DNA of 64,000 nt from NCBI RefSeq assembly GCF_028858725.1, contig NC_084763.1, forward strand, positions 3,286,001 through 3,350,000, in the 5' to 3' direction. This document shows positions 35,523 through 45,920 of the stretch, piece by piece; within the stretch, counting starts at the first letter, position 1; every line of letters begins with the position of its first letter. The notes below the pieces were generated by a model that had not been told where the DNA came from, did no database searches, and worked only from the letters and a program-made list of their open reading frames with translations. A program made the translations under genes and the position numbers. Source of the stretch: Colius striatus (Eukaryota; Chordata; Aves; Coliiformes; Coliidae).

Positions 35523-35626
35523 GAATCATAGAATGCTAGGGGTTGGAAGGGACCTTTAGAGCTCACCCAGTCCAACCCCTCTGCAGAAGCAGGTCCCACC
35601 TAGATCAGGTCGCATAGGAACGTATC
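35523..35626 (-). mobile_element. CR1 LINE 3' end fragment (left arm of an inverted pair)
   Basis: GAATCATAGAATGCTAGGGG, GAAGGGACCTTTAGAGCTCA and GCAGAAGCAGGTCCCACC mark a minus-strand CR1 3' end of about 100 bp. Its sequence is nearly the reverse complement of the CR1 at 36023, 400 bp downstream. Confidence 0.95.
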
Positions 35627-36022
35627 TCCACTTTTCAGCTTCTGAAGGAGGATATATGTCACTTTGGTTAGTCACTGGATTCAAAACCTAAAGCCTTGGC
35701 TGTAACAAAATGTAAAAGATATAAATAATGAGAGAGAGCAATTGTTTCCCTGAGGCTAATCTGAGGAGGTTGATTAATCACCTTTCAAACACGCAGTGAT
35801 ACAATTCCAAATATGCCCCCCAGCAGTTTAATGCCAGAAATTGTTCTATAGTGGGTAGAATGTGGATACTCTGTTTTGATCTTTCTGGGCAACTTTTCTC
35901 TGCCAATAAAGGTGTTTTATGAAATCCAGCTTTTTTTCATGTGCACCTTTTCAATCCTACTCTCCCATTTGCAACACAAGCTCTGCTTTGCTAAGCACAG
36001 TTAGGACCAGGGGTCAAGTTCA

Positions 36023-36118
36023 GACCTGATCTAGGTGGGACCTGCTTCTGCAGGGGGTTTGGACTAGATGATCTCTAAGGGTCCCTTCCAACCCTACCAT
36101 TCTGTGATTCTATGATTC
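36023..36118 (+). mobile_element. CR1 LINE 3' end fragment (right arm of an inverted pair)
   Basis: GACCTGATCTAGGTGGGACC leads into CTGCTTCTGCAGGGGG, GGTCCCTTCCAACCCTACC and the intact terminal repeat ATTCTGTGATTCTATGATTC. The preserved 3' tail and the plus orientation are clear. It is among the best-preserved copies in the window. Confidence 0.95.
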
Positions 36119-39100
36119 AGACACATGCGTCAGGCTGGACTGTTTCAAGGAGCCTCCTCTGCCAGACCCACCAGCAGGGCTGCAGAGGGAAATGTGCCCT
36201 CGTTTTGGGAAGATGAATCTAACACCTGCATTTAAAGTGCCAATGAGCTGGCTCCAAACTGCACACCATTATATCATCAGTGTAAGAAAAGGGATAGTTC
36301 AGAAAGCTGAGGGAGGAGACAGCTTGGGTTCTTCAGGGTGGAGGTGTTCACTCTGAGCACAAGCCCTGAAGTCTTACAGTAGGCTGTGTGTTACAGAAGA
36401 CTGTGGGAGTTAGAAGTGCTCAGCAGCATGGACTTGTGTTGCATTGACAGAGCTTCCTCCTGGAGCAACAGTAGCATTGACAGAGCATCAGGGTGTGATG
36501 AAGCTGAAATGATGGACCTCAGCATGTAGTGTAAGCAACTGACAGTCAGGAGGCTGCACGTGCGAGGGCTTTTGTTCTGGTCTGGAAGAGGTGGGCACGC
36601 TGAGGCTTTCATTAATGAGGAGGAGGGATGTGTGTAGTGCCACATCTGAAAAGCATGATCTGACTTTCAGAGCTGAACTGAGATGGAGGGAGTCGTGTCC
36701 TAAAGAATCTGCTTGTATGTAGAGCTTTGGGGAATGACAGGACACAGGAACTTCTGGAATCCCATCATCACAGGACTCATGTTTACAGTGGGTCTCCATC
36801 TTTCACTTGATAAGAGAAGTCAGCCCACAGGACTGTGTCTGCCTGCAGCTTTAAAATCACCTAGGCTCACATAAATACAGATGGGATTTAAGTTGCCTTG
36901 TTTCTTCAGGGGAGAGGCAGAGTGTTGCAGCTTGAGAGCTACTGGACAGTTCCAAATGTGCACTGGCTGTTTTGGTTTATGGGTCTTCTGGCCCACCCTT
37001 CAGAAAGGAAAATGGGTTTTATACTCCTGACTTTGAAGTTAGTTTTGCTGTCCTGGTGAGTTTCTGATGGGGTTCTCCTGCTCTGTGTGGAAGCTTGCCA
37101 GGCACACAGGTTGGCATGAGCCATTCCCACAGGGCTTTTGCTGAAGCATCAGATACATCCAGGCTGTTCCCGTGTGTTGTTGGGATGTTCTTGTAGATAA
37201 AGTGGTTGAATTCCATAGGTTTGTCTTTGAGGGGAGATTTCTGGGTCCCCTTCCCACATTTCAAATTGGTACTTGTGTGCATATGGTTCAATGCCCATGG
37301 CCAACACTGCAGACTGTTGAATCCTTTGTCCATGAGGCATGCAGAGAGCTCAGTGCAGGCAGCAAAGCTGCATGTTCTGCTTGTGTTGCCTCACTGCTCA
37401 GCTTTGGGAAGAGCAGAGGGGTTTGGGAAGAGGTGTCTCTTTTGGTGGGGTTTTTTGTGATTTTGGGTTTTTTTAAGTGCTGTTCCATGGGCATTGGAAT
37501 ATGTGGAATATGGGATGTTAGACATGTCTCAGACCAACACAGCTTCTCCATCAGGGAGTTCTCTTTAAGCTTTTCAGAACGTCTGCCCTGGGGTCACAGA
37601 TTCCCTCCAAGGTTGCTTGTGAAGAAAACCACTATAACCCATCTTTTATGCATAGGAGACAACGAGGCCAGGAGAAGGGCTTCTCCTTGTCTGGGGTTGT
37701 TACTGACTCTTTCTGCCTTTCTCTGGGAAACGTGTGTGTTGTAGAAGAACCATCTGTCCTCTTGCTCTGAGGTGGTAGATCTGATGAGTGACTTGCTGCC
37801 AGGAAAGATCGTTATGTGCAGTTAGGAGCAGCAGTGCTACAGAGATGAAGGCTGATTGTCCTGCTTTGCACAGATAATTGTATCACCTTTTGTATTTCAG
37901 CTAAGTTGGTTTTTTAAAGCATGTTGTTCCTGCATGTCATCCTGTTCCTTTAGTCCCTTGCAGGTGACAGTGTGCTCTGTTTGCATTACCGAGCAAGCGT
38001 GACCTTTCTGTACACCAAATCATTGGCTTCAGCGTGGGGCGTCTGCTTCAGTCTGGACTTTGCAGTTTGAGCTGAAAGCCAGAAAAGGCTTCAGACATTG
38101 TGGTAGAGGAACGTTTTAGTGGAGATGTTTCATCCCAGACAGCTATTAGTCATCCAAATTCAGTGGTTGCACTTAGCCCACGTGGGAGGGACGTTGCAAT
38201 TCCATACTGTAGAGAGGAAGCACAAATAAGGGATGTGGCCCCAGAAAGAAGGTTAGATTATTTTCACAGTGCAAGTGTGTGTGTGCTGTTAACCCTGATA
38301 CCAGTGGAGCATGCAGCTTTGTTAACTTCAGCAGGGTTTTGGTTGACAGTTCCTGTGTTCAACTTTCAAACTAAATGATAAAAACTGTAAATAAGTGTTT
38401 CTGCAGTTGCTTCATGTCCTGGAGCCTCTGCTCCTCCTGCGTGCAAAGACCTAACGTCCAATCTTCTTCACCTGCACTTTGCCAAAGCTTTGGGACTTTA
38501 AACACTTCTCACATCCCTTTAACGTGTTTTTCTTGAAACAGTTTAAGTAAGATAATGTGTTTTCAAGTGTCTCAAGATGGAGGGAGGGATGGAAGTCAGA
38601 AGTATGAAATTATTAGGAGACTGGACAGAGCCTTTTACAGTGAAGCCATGAGGCACTCAGCAAATTGCTCCAGGTAGGAACGACAACTGGAGCTAAAATG
38701 GAAAGAAAAACTTGTGTATTATTTAAAAGGGAAAGCCAAGGCTGTGATGGACATGTAGACCAGACACTTTTTTTTTTTTACTCTTAATGAAGAGCTCAGT
38801 CTGATTAATGTAGAAGTCTGGAGAGACTTTTCATCAGAGCTGTACGTGCCAGGCCATGTCTGAGCAGGAATATTTTCTCTCGGTTAATAAACATTTGTTC
38901 TTTGCCCGGGGTGCTAAACAACCCTGTTGTTCTGTTCTGCCATGTGGAACACCTCGGTGAGCTTTACAAAGGAGGCTGGAAAAAAAAGAGGGAACTTGGC
39001 TGAGCAGCACTCCTGGTGTTTATGTTAAAAGCTGGAACGTGCTCCCCCTCCTCTGCCTTGAACTTCTTGATTGGTGAAACTACTCCCTGCCCTCTCTGAA

Positions 39101-39234
39101 GAGCTTCAAGTTGAGGCAGTTCCTCTGCAGCAACTTCTGCCAAGGTTTTGGGCTCTGGGCTGCCCTGCAGGAGCAACAGCCTTGGCTTTGGGTGCTGGGG
39201 TGGCAGGAATGAAGGGCAGTGCCAGCACTCCTCC

Positions 39235-39570
39235 GGGCAGGAGGGTCTGTGTCCAGCCGCCGTGTTGACGTGACGCGTGGCGTTCCTCGCCGCACTGGTG
39301 TAAGCAAAGAGGTGAATGTAAACGCATGGATCAGCCTCACTTCATGTGTGGCCAAACCCACTGGGAACAGTCAGAGCAGACGAGGAGAGGGAAGCTGTCT
39401 AACGGCGAGCAGATTCTTCTGAAGAGCACCATGTGTGGGTGGTGGTGTAGCAGAGGGAGCAGCACGTGTGTGCCAAGCCGAGCAAGAGCTAACTCGGTAT
39501 GAAAGCAGCCCTGTCGATTAAAGCTTATGTACTCATGGCAGCCCTGTCCATTAAAACCTCGTGTATTTAC
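39235..39570. other. CpG cluster with tandem TGACG words
   Basis: About seventeen CpGs occur in roughly 335 bp, densest at 39255-39295, with adjacent CRE half-sites TGACG at 39266 and 39271. This is above the local background but small. It may be an enhancer or the remnant of an island. No coding sequence is seen. Confidence 0.4.
39505..39568 (+). repeat. Imperfect 33-bp local duplication
   Basis: GCAGCCCTGTCGATTAAAGC at 39505 recurs at 39538 as GCAGCCCTGTCCATTAAAAC, with similar flanks (TTATGTA and CTCGTGTA). It looks like an old tandem duplication. No function is evident. Confidence 0.7.
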
Positions 39571-39669
39571 TTCAGGGCGCTTGGGAAAGGCCTATTCTCT
39601 TATTGTGAGCAGGGCACTAAGGCAGCTGATCCCAATTACTGTGGGCTTGTCATATTTTTTAGCAGCACA

Positions 39670-39748
39670 AGGTGAACCTGCTTCTGCAGGGGGGTTGGAC
39701 CAGATGATCTGTAAAGGTCCCATCCAACCCCCACCATTCTATGATTCT
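39670..39748 (+). mobile_element. CR1 LINE 3' end fragment
   Basis: CCTGCTTCTGCAGGGGGGTT, GACCAGATGATCTGTAAAGG and CCACCATTCTATGATTCT mark a plus-strand CR1 3' terminus of about 80 bp. It faces the minus-strand copy at 40262. Confidence 0.93.
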
Positions 39749-40249
39749 GAGTTTACTTGGAATATTTACTGGAAAGAAAGGAAGAGAAATGGTGCTACAA
39801 GGCCTTTCATAATGCATGAGTTGGGGGATTTGTTCCTCCTTACACGCTGGTGCCTCTCGTGCCTTTTAAATGCAGCGTGCAGCTTAACCTGTGTCAGGGA
39901 CTTGCATTGCTTCATTTTCAGAGGATACAAATTGGTTTGATCCTCATTTTTTTTTTCAGGAGGAAGGCTTGAAAACTCAGTGTAAGGCAAAACTCAGTCA
40001 ACATGGTAAAGTCCATGAGCTTCACATTCAGCACAGGCTTAAAGTAGGGAGATGTTTGTAAGCTTTGAAAAATCAGTGCATCATGTCCACTTAAAGTAAA
40101 TTGAGTGTGTCCTCTGCCCTGGCCTCTGCCTAGCAGAGGTTTAGCAAGACTTTGTGGCAGCAATTCATATGTGGAACATCAGATATCAGCAGGTATCACA
40201 GAATGGATAAAAACAAAGCCAGCTGAAGGTTCAACTCCAGTATCACAGT

Positions 40250-40270
40250 AACCTTACCAACGGTAAGGTT
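40250..40270. repeat. Perfect 9-bp hairpin at the edge of a CR1
   Basis: AACCTTACC (40250-40258) and GGTAAGGTT (40262-40270) are exact reverse complements with a 3-base loop AAC. The right arm is normal CR1 sequence. The left arm is not, so the hairpin was created at the junction with the inserted or duplicated sequence to its left. Confidence 0.75.
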
Positions 40271-40345
40271 GGAAGGGACCTTTAGGGATCATCCAGTCCA
40301 ACCCCCCTGCCAAAGCAGCTCCACCTAGATCAGGTCACACTAAGA
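40262..40345 (-). mobile_element. CR1 LINE 3' end fragment with displaced tail
   Basis: GGTAAGGTTGGAAGGGACC, GATCATCCAGTCCAACCC and CCACCTAGATCAGGTCACAC show a minus-strand CR1. The expected tail words are missing directly at its left, but TATCACAGAATGG appears at 40193-40205. This suggests that about 55 bp was inserted or rearranged within the tail. Confidence 0.93.
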
Positions 40346-42981
40346 GCACCTTAGTTTGTGTTAGAATTAATGTCATCTTTTAACTACTTGTTTTCATGCA
40401 AGCTGTAATGATAAGGTGTCTCGTGGTGGGCAGATTTCACTCGGGTTTGGAAGATGGCAATGAAGCGTTATTCAGGGAAGTCTAAGAATGAAGTAGTGCA
40501 GCTTGGATCCTCATCAAGCTCCAAAGGCCACGTTTGTTTCCCTGAGAAAACTGTCAAGCCCTGAATCGCAATTTCAAGTCAAAACTGCCTCCACTGTGGG
40601 ATGTTCCCTGGGATGCTCCCTGGCCAGTGGAGGCTCTGCCTTTGACAGCGTTAAAAGGAGGCAATAAGGCTTTCAGAGGGGTATTGCCCTTCCAGGCCTC
40701 ATCAGGAGCAGTTTTTTAGTGCTTCACAGCTTGGAACTGATCAGGCTTCCCAGCAGGGTTTGAGAGGTGCATCCCCCAGCCCGTAGCCATTTCTTCACCT
40801 CTCTGGGAGACTCAAGAGTTGCACAGGAATCAGAGTGGAAGGTTGGGTGGGTTTTTTCTCTTTGTTTCCAGTGCATCTGGAAATGTTTGTCATTTAGGTT
40901 TTCCTGGTTGTGCCCCGAGCTGGAGCAGGGGAGCAGAGTGGCTGCAGAGGCTGTTTCAGCCATCAGATGTGACTAGTTTTGCAGTGGGAGGAGGATTCCT
41001 CCCTCCCACCCTCAGCACTCCCTTAGGAAGTTCACTTGGGGAATTGTCTTCCTGTGTTTGGCCAGGAGGACCACGCTGATTCTAAAAACATCCTGAAGAC
41101 GAGCCTTACTGAAACTTTCTTGCTGATAGGTCTGTTTAATCTTCCTTGCAGCAGCTTGTGAAATGAGATTAAGGTTTAAACTTTTGCCTTTGCTCCATCC
41201 CTGAGTGACAGTAAAGTCCAGGCCATGGGTTGAACCATTTGGCCATTATGCAAAGCTTCAGCTAATTGCCGTGCTGATTAAACAGCAGTTGTCACCACTC
41301 CCCCAGGTGAGTTGCCTGGGAGATATTCTTGTACAGTTGATAATAGAACAGCCTCTGAGAAAGTGGAGGCAAATTGGTATGCGTGACTGTAATTAGACGT
41401 AGTTATTATGGAATCTGTAACAGGACCACACTTGAATGTGTGATTTTACTAGAAGGTGTTTCTCCACTGGTGGAGCTTTTTCAGTGTTTTCCTAAAAGCA
41501 CAGGAATTTCATGTGTACAAATCAGTTTTGCAAATAGCATCATTTCTCCCTTGTTTGTTTAAAAGCAGATGAAATGAAGCAGGGTTAGCTGATCGTTCAC
41601 ACGTGCAAAGGTCTGAACTGAACAAGCCCAGAAGGTGTTTGTTTGCCAGTGGTGTACACATTCCTGAGCTAAAAACCCTGACCTGTGGCTCCTAAATACC
41701 CTTTGGATCTCTCAGGATAAAAGATTAAAGGTAAATAGAATTATTTTTATCGTTGCTCTGTAGTGTAGCAGGAGTCATTATCTTCTAATCCTCAACAAGG
41801 AAACAGAAGAGGCCCAAATCCTTTCTGTGTTCTCTGCAGAGCAGCTTCACAAGCGCTCCAGGAGAGAGAGAGCTCTTCTGGGGACTTTGAAGCCCTGCCT
41901 GAAGAATTTATTTGGGGCTCAAGGTGGTCATTGTTCCTCCAGTTACATCCCCACCACTGCATTAAATTCATGCTGCTTTTCCACAGCTGTCCTTTCGGGT
42001 CAGAGGAGGTGCTGGCAGCAGTGCTGCTGTAGGCTTTGCTCCTCAGCTGCCTTTCCCATCCTGGTGTATCCGAGTCCTCCGTCACCAGTGTGCTTTAAAT
42101 GAGTTGCTCCACTGGCCCAAGTCAAAGATCCTCTCTTGCCACACCAAACAGGGCCTGCTCCCACGGGTTGGGTTGGTTGGCATGGCTGGGAGGAGCAATG
42201 CTGGGTGAGGACTAGAGCACTGGGGTTGGAGGAGGTGTACAACCACTCCTCAAAGCCAGTGTTTGCTACCAGTGCCTCTCTAGTGCAGAGTTCAAGCCTC
42301 AATAGTTTACTACTCCCCCAAAAAGAAACATGGGTAAGCTCTTCCTATGGGTGAGTACTCTGATGCCCAAACCCCAGGGAGATGCTTCCTTTCTATTCCT
42401 GTCTCCCCGCAGCAGCCTGAGGCCAGACGGTGCACTCAAGCCCCTGGGTTTTTATGGCCCTGTGCAGCACAGGGACTGCTGGGCTGTGCCTCAGGCTTGC
42501 CAAACACCTCACCTGGCTTTGAGCTCCTTCCTCCCCTGCCAGCATGTGAGGAGCAGGAGGGAGGAACAGGGGACTTGGAGGAGAGTATCTGCAGAGGTTG
42601 CACCAGTCAGAGCTTCAGGCAGTGTCTGACACACTGGGTCAATCAGCCACCCCGGGTGTCTGTATGTGCACAGTGCATCAGGGGGTAGGATAATGCTGCA
42701 CCTGTAACTCAGCTTTGCTCCTCCAGCACTCTTGGAACAGTGGCTGATTTTATACAAGTGTGGTATAGTACCATGTGCAGGGGCAGGAGAGTAAGGGGAG
42801 AGCCTGTCTCATGCTTTATTTTATTGTTGTGACTAGAGGAAGAAAAACTGTAGAACAGTTGTAAAGACAGTCTTTGGAAACAAAGCTTTCTCAGTCTTCT
42901 GAGCTGCCTTTCTGAAACAGAGCTGTGTGTTGGCAGAGGCTTTTGAGGCTGAATGAGGTGATGGGCTTTGAGCCAAGAGAG

Positions 42982-43073
42982 CAAAATATGTGAATTCTTG
43001 GCGTGTAGTTAACAGGTTTGTTCCCTTGACCCTCCTTTCACACTGTCCACCTTGCTGTGGATGCAGATTCTTC
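42982..43073. repeat. Direct repeat, copy 1 (92 bp)
   Basis: CAAAATATGTGAATTCTTGG and the 70 bases after it recur 284 bp downstream with about five differences. Flanks before and after the two copies do not match, so this is not a simple tandem duplication. The core contains GTTAACAGGTTTGTTCCC. I do not recognise it as CR1. It may belong to an unrecognised interspersed repeat. Confidence 0.9.
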
Positions 43074-43265
43074 CAGGACAGGAATGTAATATCTCTTTGA
43101 CAGTCCCTAGGTTGTCTAAGGCAATAACAAAGGTCTGTTGCTCTTGCAGTGCAGAAAATTAGCAAAGGGGCATTCTTCAAACATTTGCACACTTGCTTTG
43201 CTTTAAGTATGTGAGGAATCCCACTGAAACTGGCATCTAAATGTTTGCAGGGCAGGTTCTTTAAT

Positions 43266-43358
43266 CAAAATATGTGAATTCTTAGTGTGTAGTTAACAGG
43301 TTTGTTCCCTTGACCCTCCTTTCACACTGTCCACCTTGCTGTGGGATGGAAATTCTTC
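43266..43358. repeat. Direct repeat, copy 2 (93 bp)
   Basis: This is the second copy of the unit at 42982, in the same orientation. Differences are TTGGCG to TTAGTG, one extra G after CTGTGG, and ATGCAG to ATGGAA. The high identity implies recent origin or gene conversion. Confidence 0.9.
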
Positions 43359-45414
43359 TGTGGTCCCTTTTCAGAGCACACACCAATGCCTTTGGCTTTC
43401 CTGTGTCTGCATTTTCATAAATAGCACTGTATTGCAACAGTGCATTATAGTCTTCCTCATGCATTGGACAGCTGTGTCAGGCTCTATTTGGAATTTCTGT
43501 AACCCCCTTGAACTCCTTACCACAGTGTTTACACGGGTTCAGAGAGCAAGCAGGGGAAATCTGTAGGTGAAATGTCTTATGGAGTGCCATGAGATACAAC
43601 TACATCCCCTGGTTGCAGAATTTGTGCAGGCACAGGCTGGTGGAAAGACAGCAAATACCATGAGAGGCATCTTTTGTTCTTCACTACTGTCCTGGCTGTT
43701 TTCCTTTGCTGCTGTTGCTGCTGGAGCAAGAGACGAGATGGAGATGGTCCAAATGGCTGGAAGTTTCTTGCAGTCTGAGCTTGATTCATTTGAAGTCAGC
43801 ACAGGTTAATGGGGATTTGAAGAGTATAGACTTTACAGGAGAAAAGAAACAACAGAAGGGTCTTTGGAGATGAACCCAGCATGGAAGGAAATTGATCTGG
43901 CCTGTTCTGCTTCAAGAGAAGTTATCAACCCGGTTTGAGCATGGTAGTTGACTCAAACATAGGCAGTTTCCTGCTCTTAAAGGGTGTTGTGTACAGCAGG
44001 GTGATTTGACATCAGGAGATGGATGGTCAAAGCAAAGATTTTGCAGGACTGGTAAAACTTGATCAATTTCAGAGACTTTGCTTGTACCCTCTAGCAATTC
44101 CAGGCAAAGATCTCGGGCTAGTTGTGTGTTCTAGAGCATTGCCCCATGCAGCAATCTTTAGTTTTAAACATGGCTTTTGACATTTTTAAAGGAAGCTCAG
44201 TCCAAAAGTCTGAATGCTTCTGAAGTTTCTAGCACCAGCCAATAAATATACTGAGGTCAGATGTTGCAGTCTCCTGACCCCTCAGCACTTCTCATAGCTG
44301 CCAGAAATGGGTTTGTAAAGCAGCTCCCTGAGGTAGTTCCCAGGGACAAAAATTCCCAGACCAGTTTCAGTTTTCCTTGTGAGAGCCACGTTCAGATGAG
44401 CAGAAGACCACCTTGTTTCTGTGCTCTTGGCCTTTTAGCATTCACTAGCTGGAGCTCCAAGAGTCCATTTGTAGGATGATCACGATTGCCTCTTCCAGCT
44501 ACAGCTGCTTGCTTGGATTATAATCTTCACCTTGCACACGCTAAACCAGACATCTCCAGGAGTGTATGTATGCTGCTTGTTCACTTCAAATGTCTCTGCT
44601 CATTTTTGAATGGGTGTTAATCACACAGAGGAGCCAGGCAAATTGGCACAGCCTCGAAGAAGCAGCGTGTCCTGTTTGATGTCCAGGAACCTCCTCCAAA
44701 TTGGAAGTAGACCCTGCATTTTGCCTTTACAGATCTGACGAACCACAGACCCATTCAGTTAATGGCCATAATAACGGATGGTGCAGATGCTGTGGAAATC
44801 CCGTGGATTTCAGCAGCACCAAAGCATCTGCTAAAGCCTCGTTCACTGAAAACCAAACTTCAGCTGTAAAATTGACGTGCCTTTCAGTAGTATAGAAATG
44901 GACTGTATGATGGAAGCGTTGTTCTCTGTTTGTTTACTAACAGTATCCTGCCTGTAAATGCTCAAAGAACAGTTAAAAGTGCAAAACACAGCTGTTTCTT
45001 CAGGTTTTTTCTGGGGAGATTTTGAATACCCTCAGTTCACGCTGATTTGAAGAAAGCAAGTCGATGCATGGGTGTGACTTTTGGGATCAGGCCTAGTGCT
45101 TTGTAAATCGGCCATCTCCAGTGTATATTAACGAGTGTTTACTTTAGTATAAGGAAATAAAACATCTGTGGCATGCTCTTTATCTCTGTAACAACTGTTT
45201 TTCCTTAAAGCATTTGATAGAGATGTAACAAACATGTCTCCAAAGCCTGTGAGAAGCCTCAAGTGAGACTCGAAGCTCCATTACAGTCAGTGTTACCTAG
45301 ATTTTGCCTCTGCTGATGCCTGTTCCAAAAGCTTAATCTCCTTTTTCCTTTAAGCAGTGTTCACAAGTGCTTTGCTGATGCTCTGGTGATGGCATTAGAT
45401 GCAACTGATGAGCT

Positions 45415-45920
45415 GTGCGTTCATGTGATGAATAGGGTAGGAAGATCTGATCTGCTGGACAAGACGTACCCGCGCCGTTGGTTCCTTTCCTTGTTTACAC
45501 GTGTGTTTAAGGGCACCCAAAAGCCAGAGCAAGCAGTGCACGAAGCATTCAGACATACCGTGTGTGATAAGAGGTAGGAGGCAAATTGTGTTCAGTCATC
45601 AACAACAGAAATGGCTATTTGTGTAATGGCAGCAGAAGAATGTTACCGGTGACTTGTGCAATCCAAACGTGTGACGTCGAGGCAGCTGCAGGGCTTTTGT
45701 TGTTGTTCTGGGTCTTGATTCCAATCTCTAGTACGTGCCGGTTACATTTGGTCACGGGAAGTGTTCCTGGACACACGTGCTCTCCCTGTGACAAAACTGC
45801 CAGAGGTCAGAGAGCATCTCCTTTGATTTGGCACAGGAGGGCTGCCCGACCCACCTTCCACCAGCCTCCAACACGGCAAACGCCAGACAGACACGCCTTG
45901 GAGAAGGCTTCGCTGTTTGG
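45415..45920. other. Moderately CpG-enriched patch
   Basis: About 21 CpGs occur in 505 bp near 50% GC, an observed/expected ratio of about 0.65 by eye. It contains CACGTG at 45498 and TGACGTC at 45672, plus several ACGTG words. It could be an intronic enhancer. Evidence is compositional only. Confidence 0.35.

Larger units (their letters stand above)
36119..39669. other. EGFR intron 1 segment
   Basis: Ordinary intronic DNA with a T-run at 38769-38779 and a compact CpG cluster at about 39235-39570. A 190-codon open frame at 37172-37744 matches nothing I recognise and is within chance expectation for this length of DNA. No exon or RNA gene is supported. Confidence 0.65.

Noticed and set aside
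36165..36190. Possible CTCF site (CCACCAGCAGGGCTGCAG)
   Set aside because: It matches only the left half of the consensus; the GGGGGC core is interrupted by CT. Not strong enough to list.
37172..37744. 190-codon open frame on the plus strand
   Set aside because: Composition is typical of translated intron (many Cys, Leu, Phe, Trp), no domain is seen, and it is within chance expectation.
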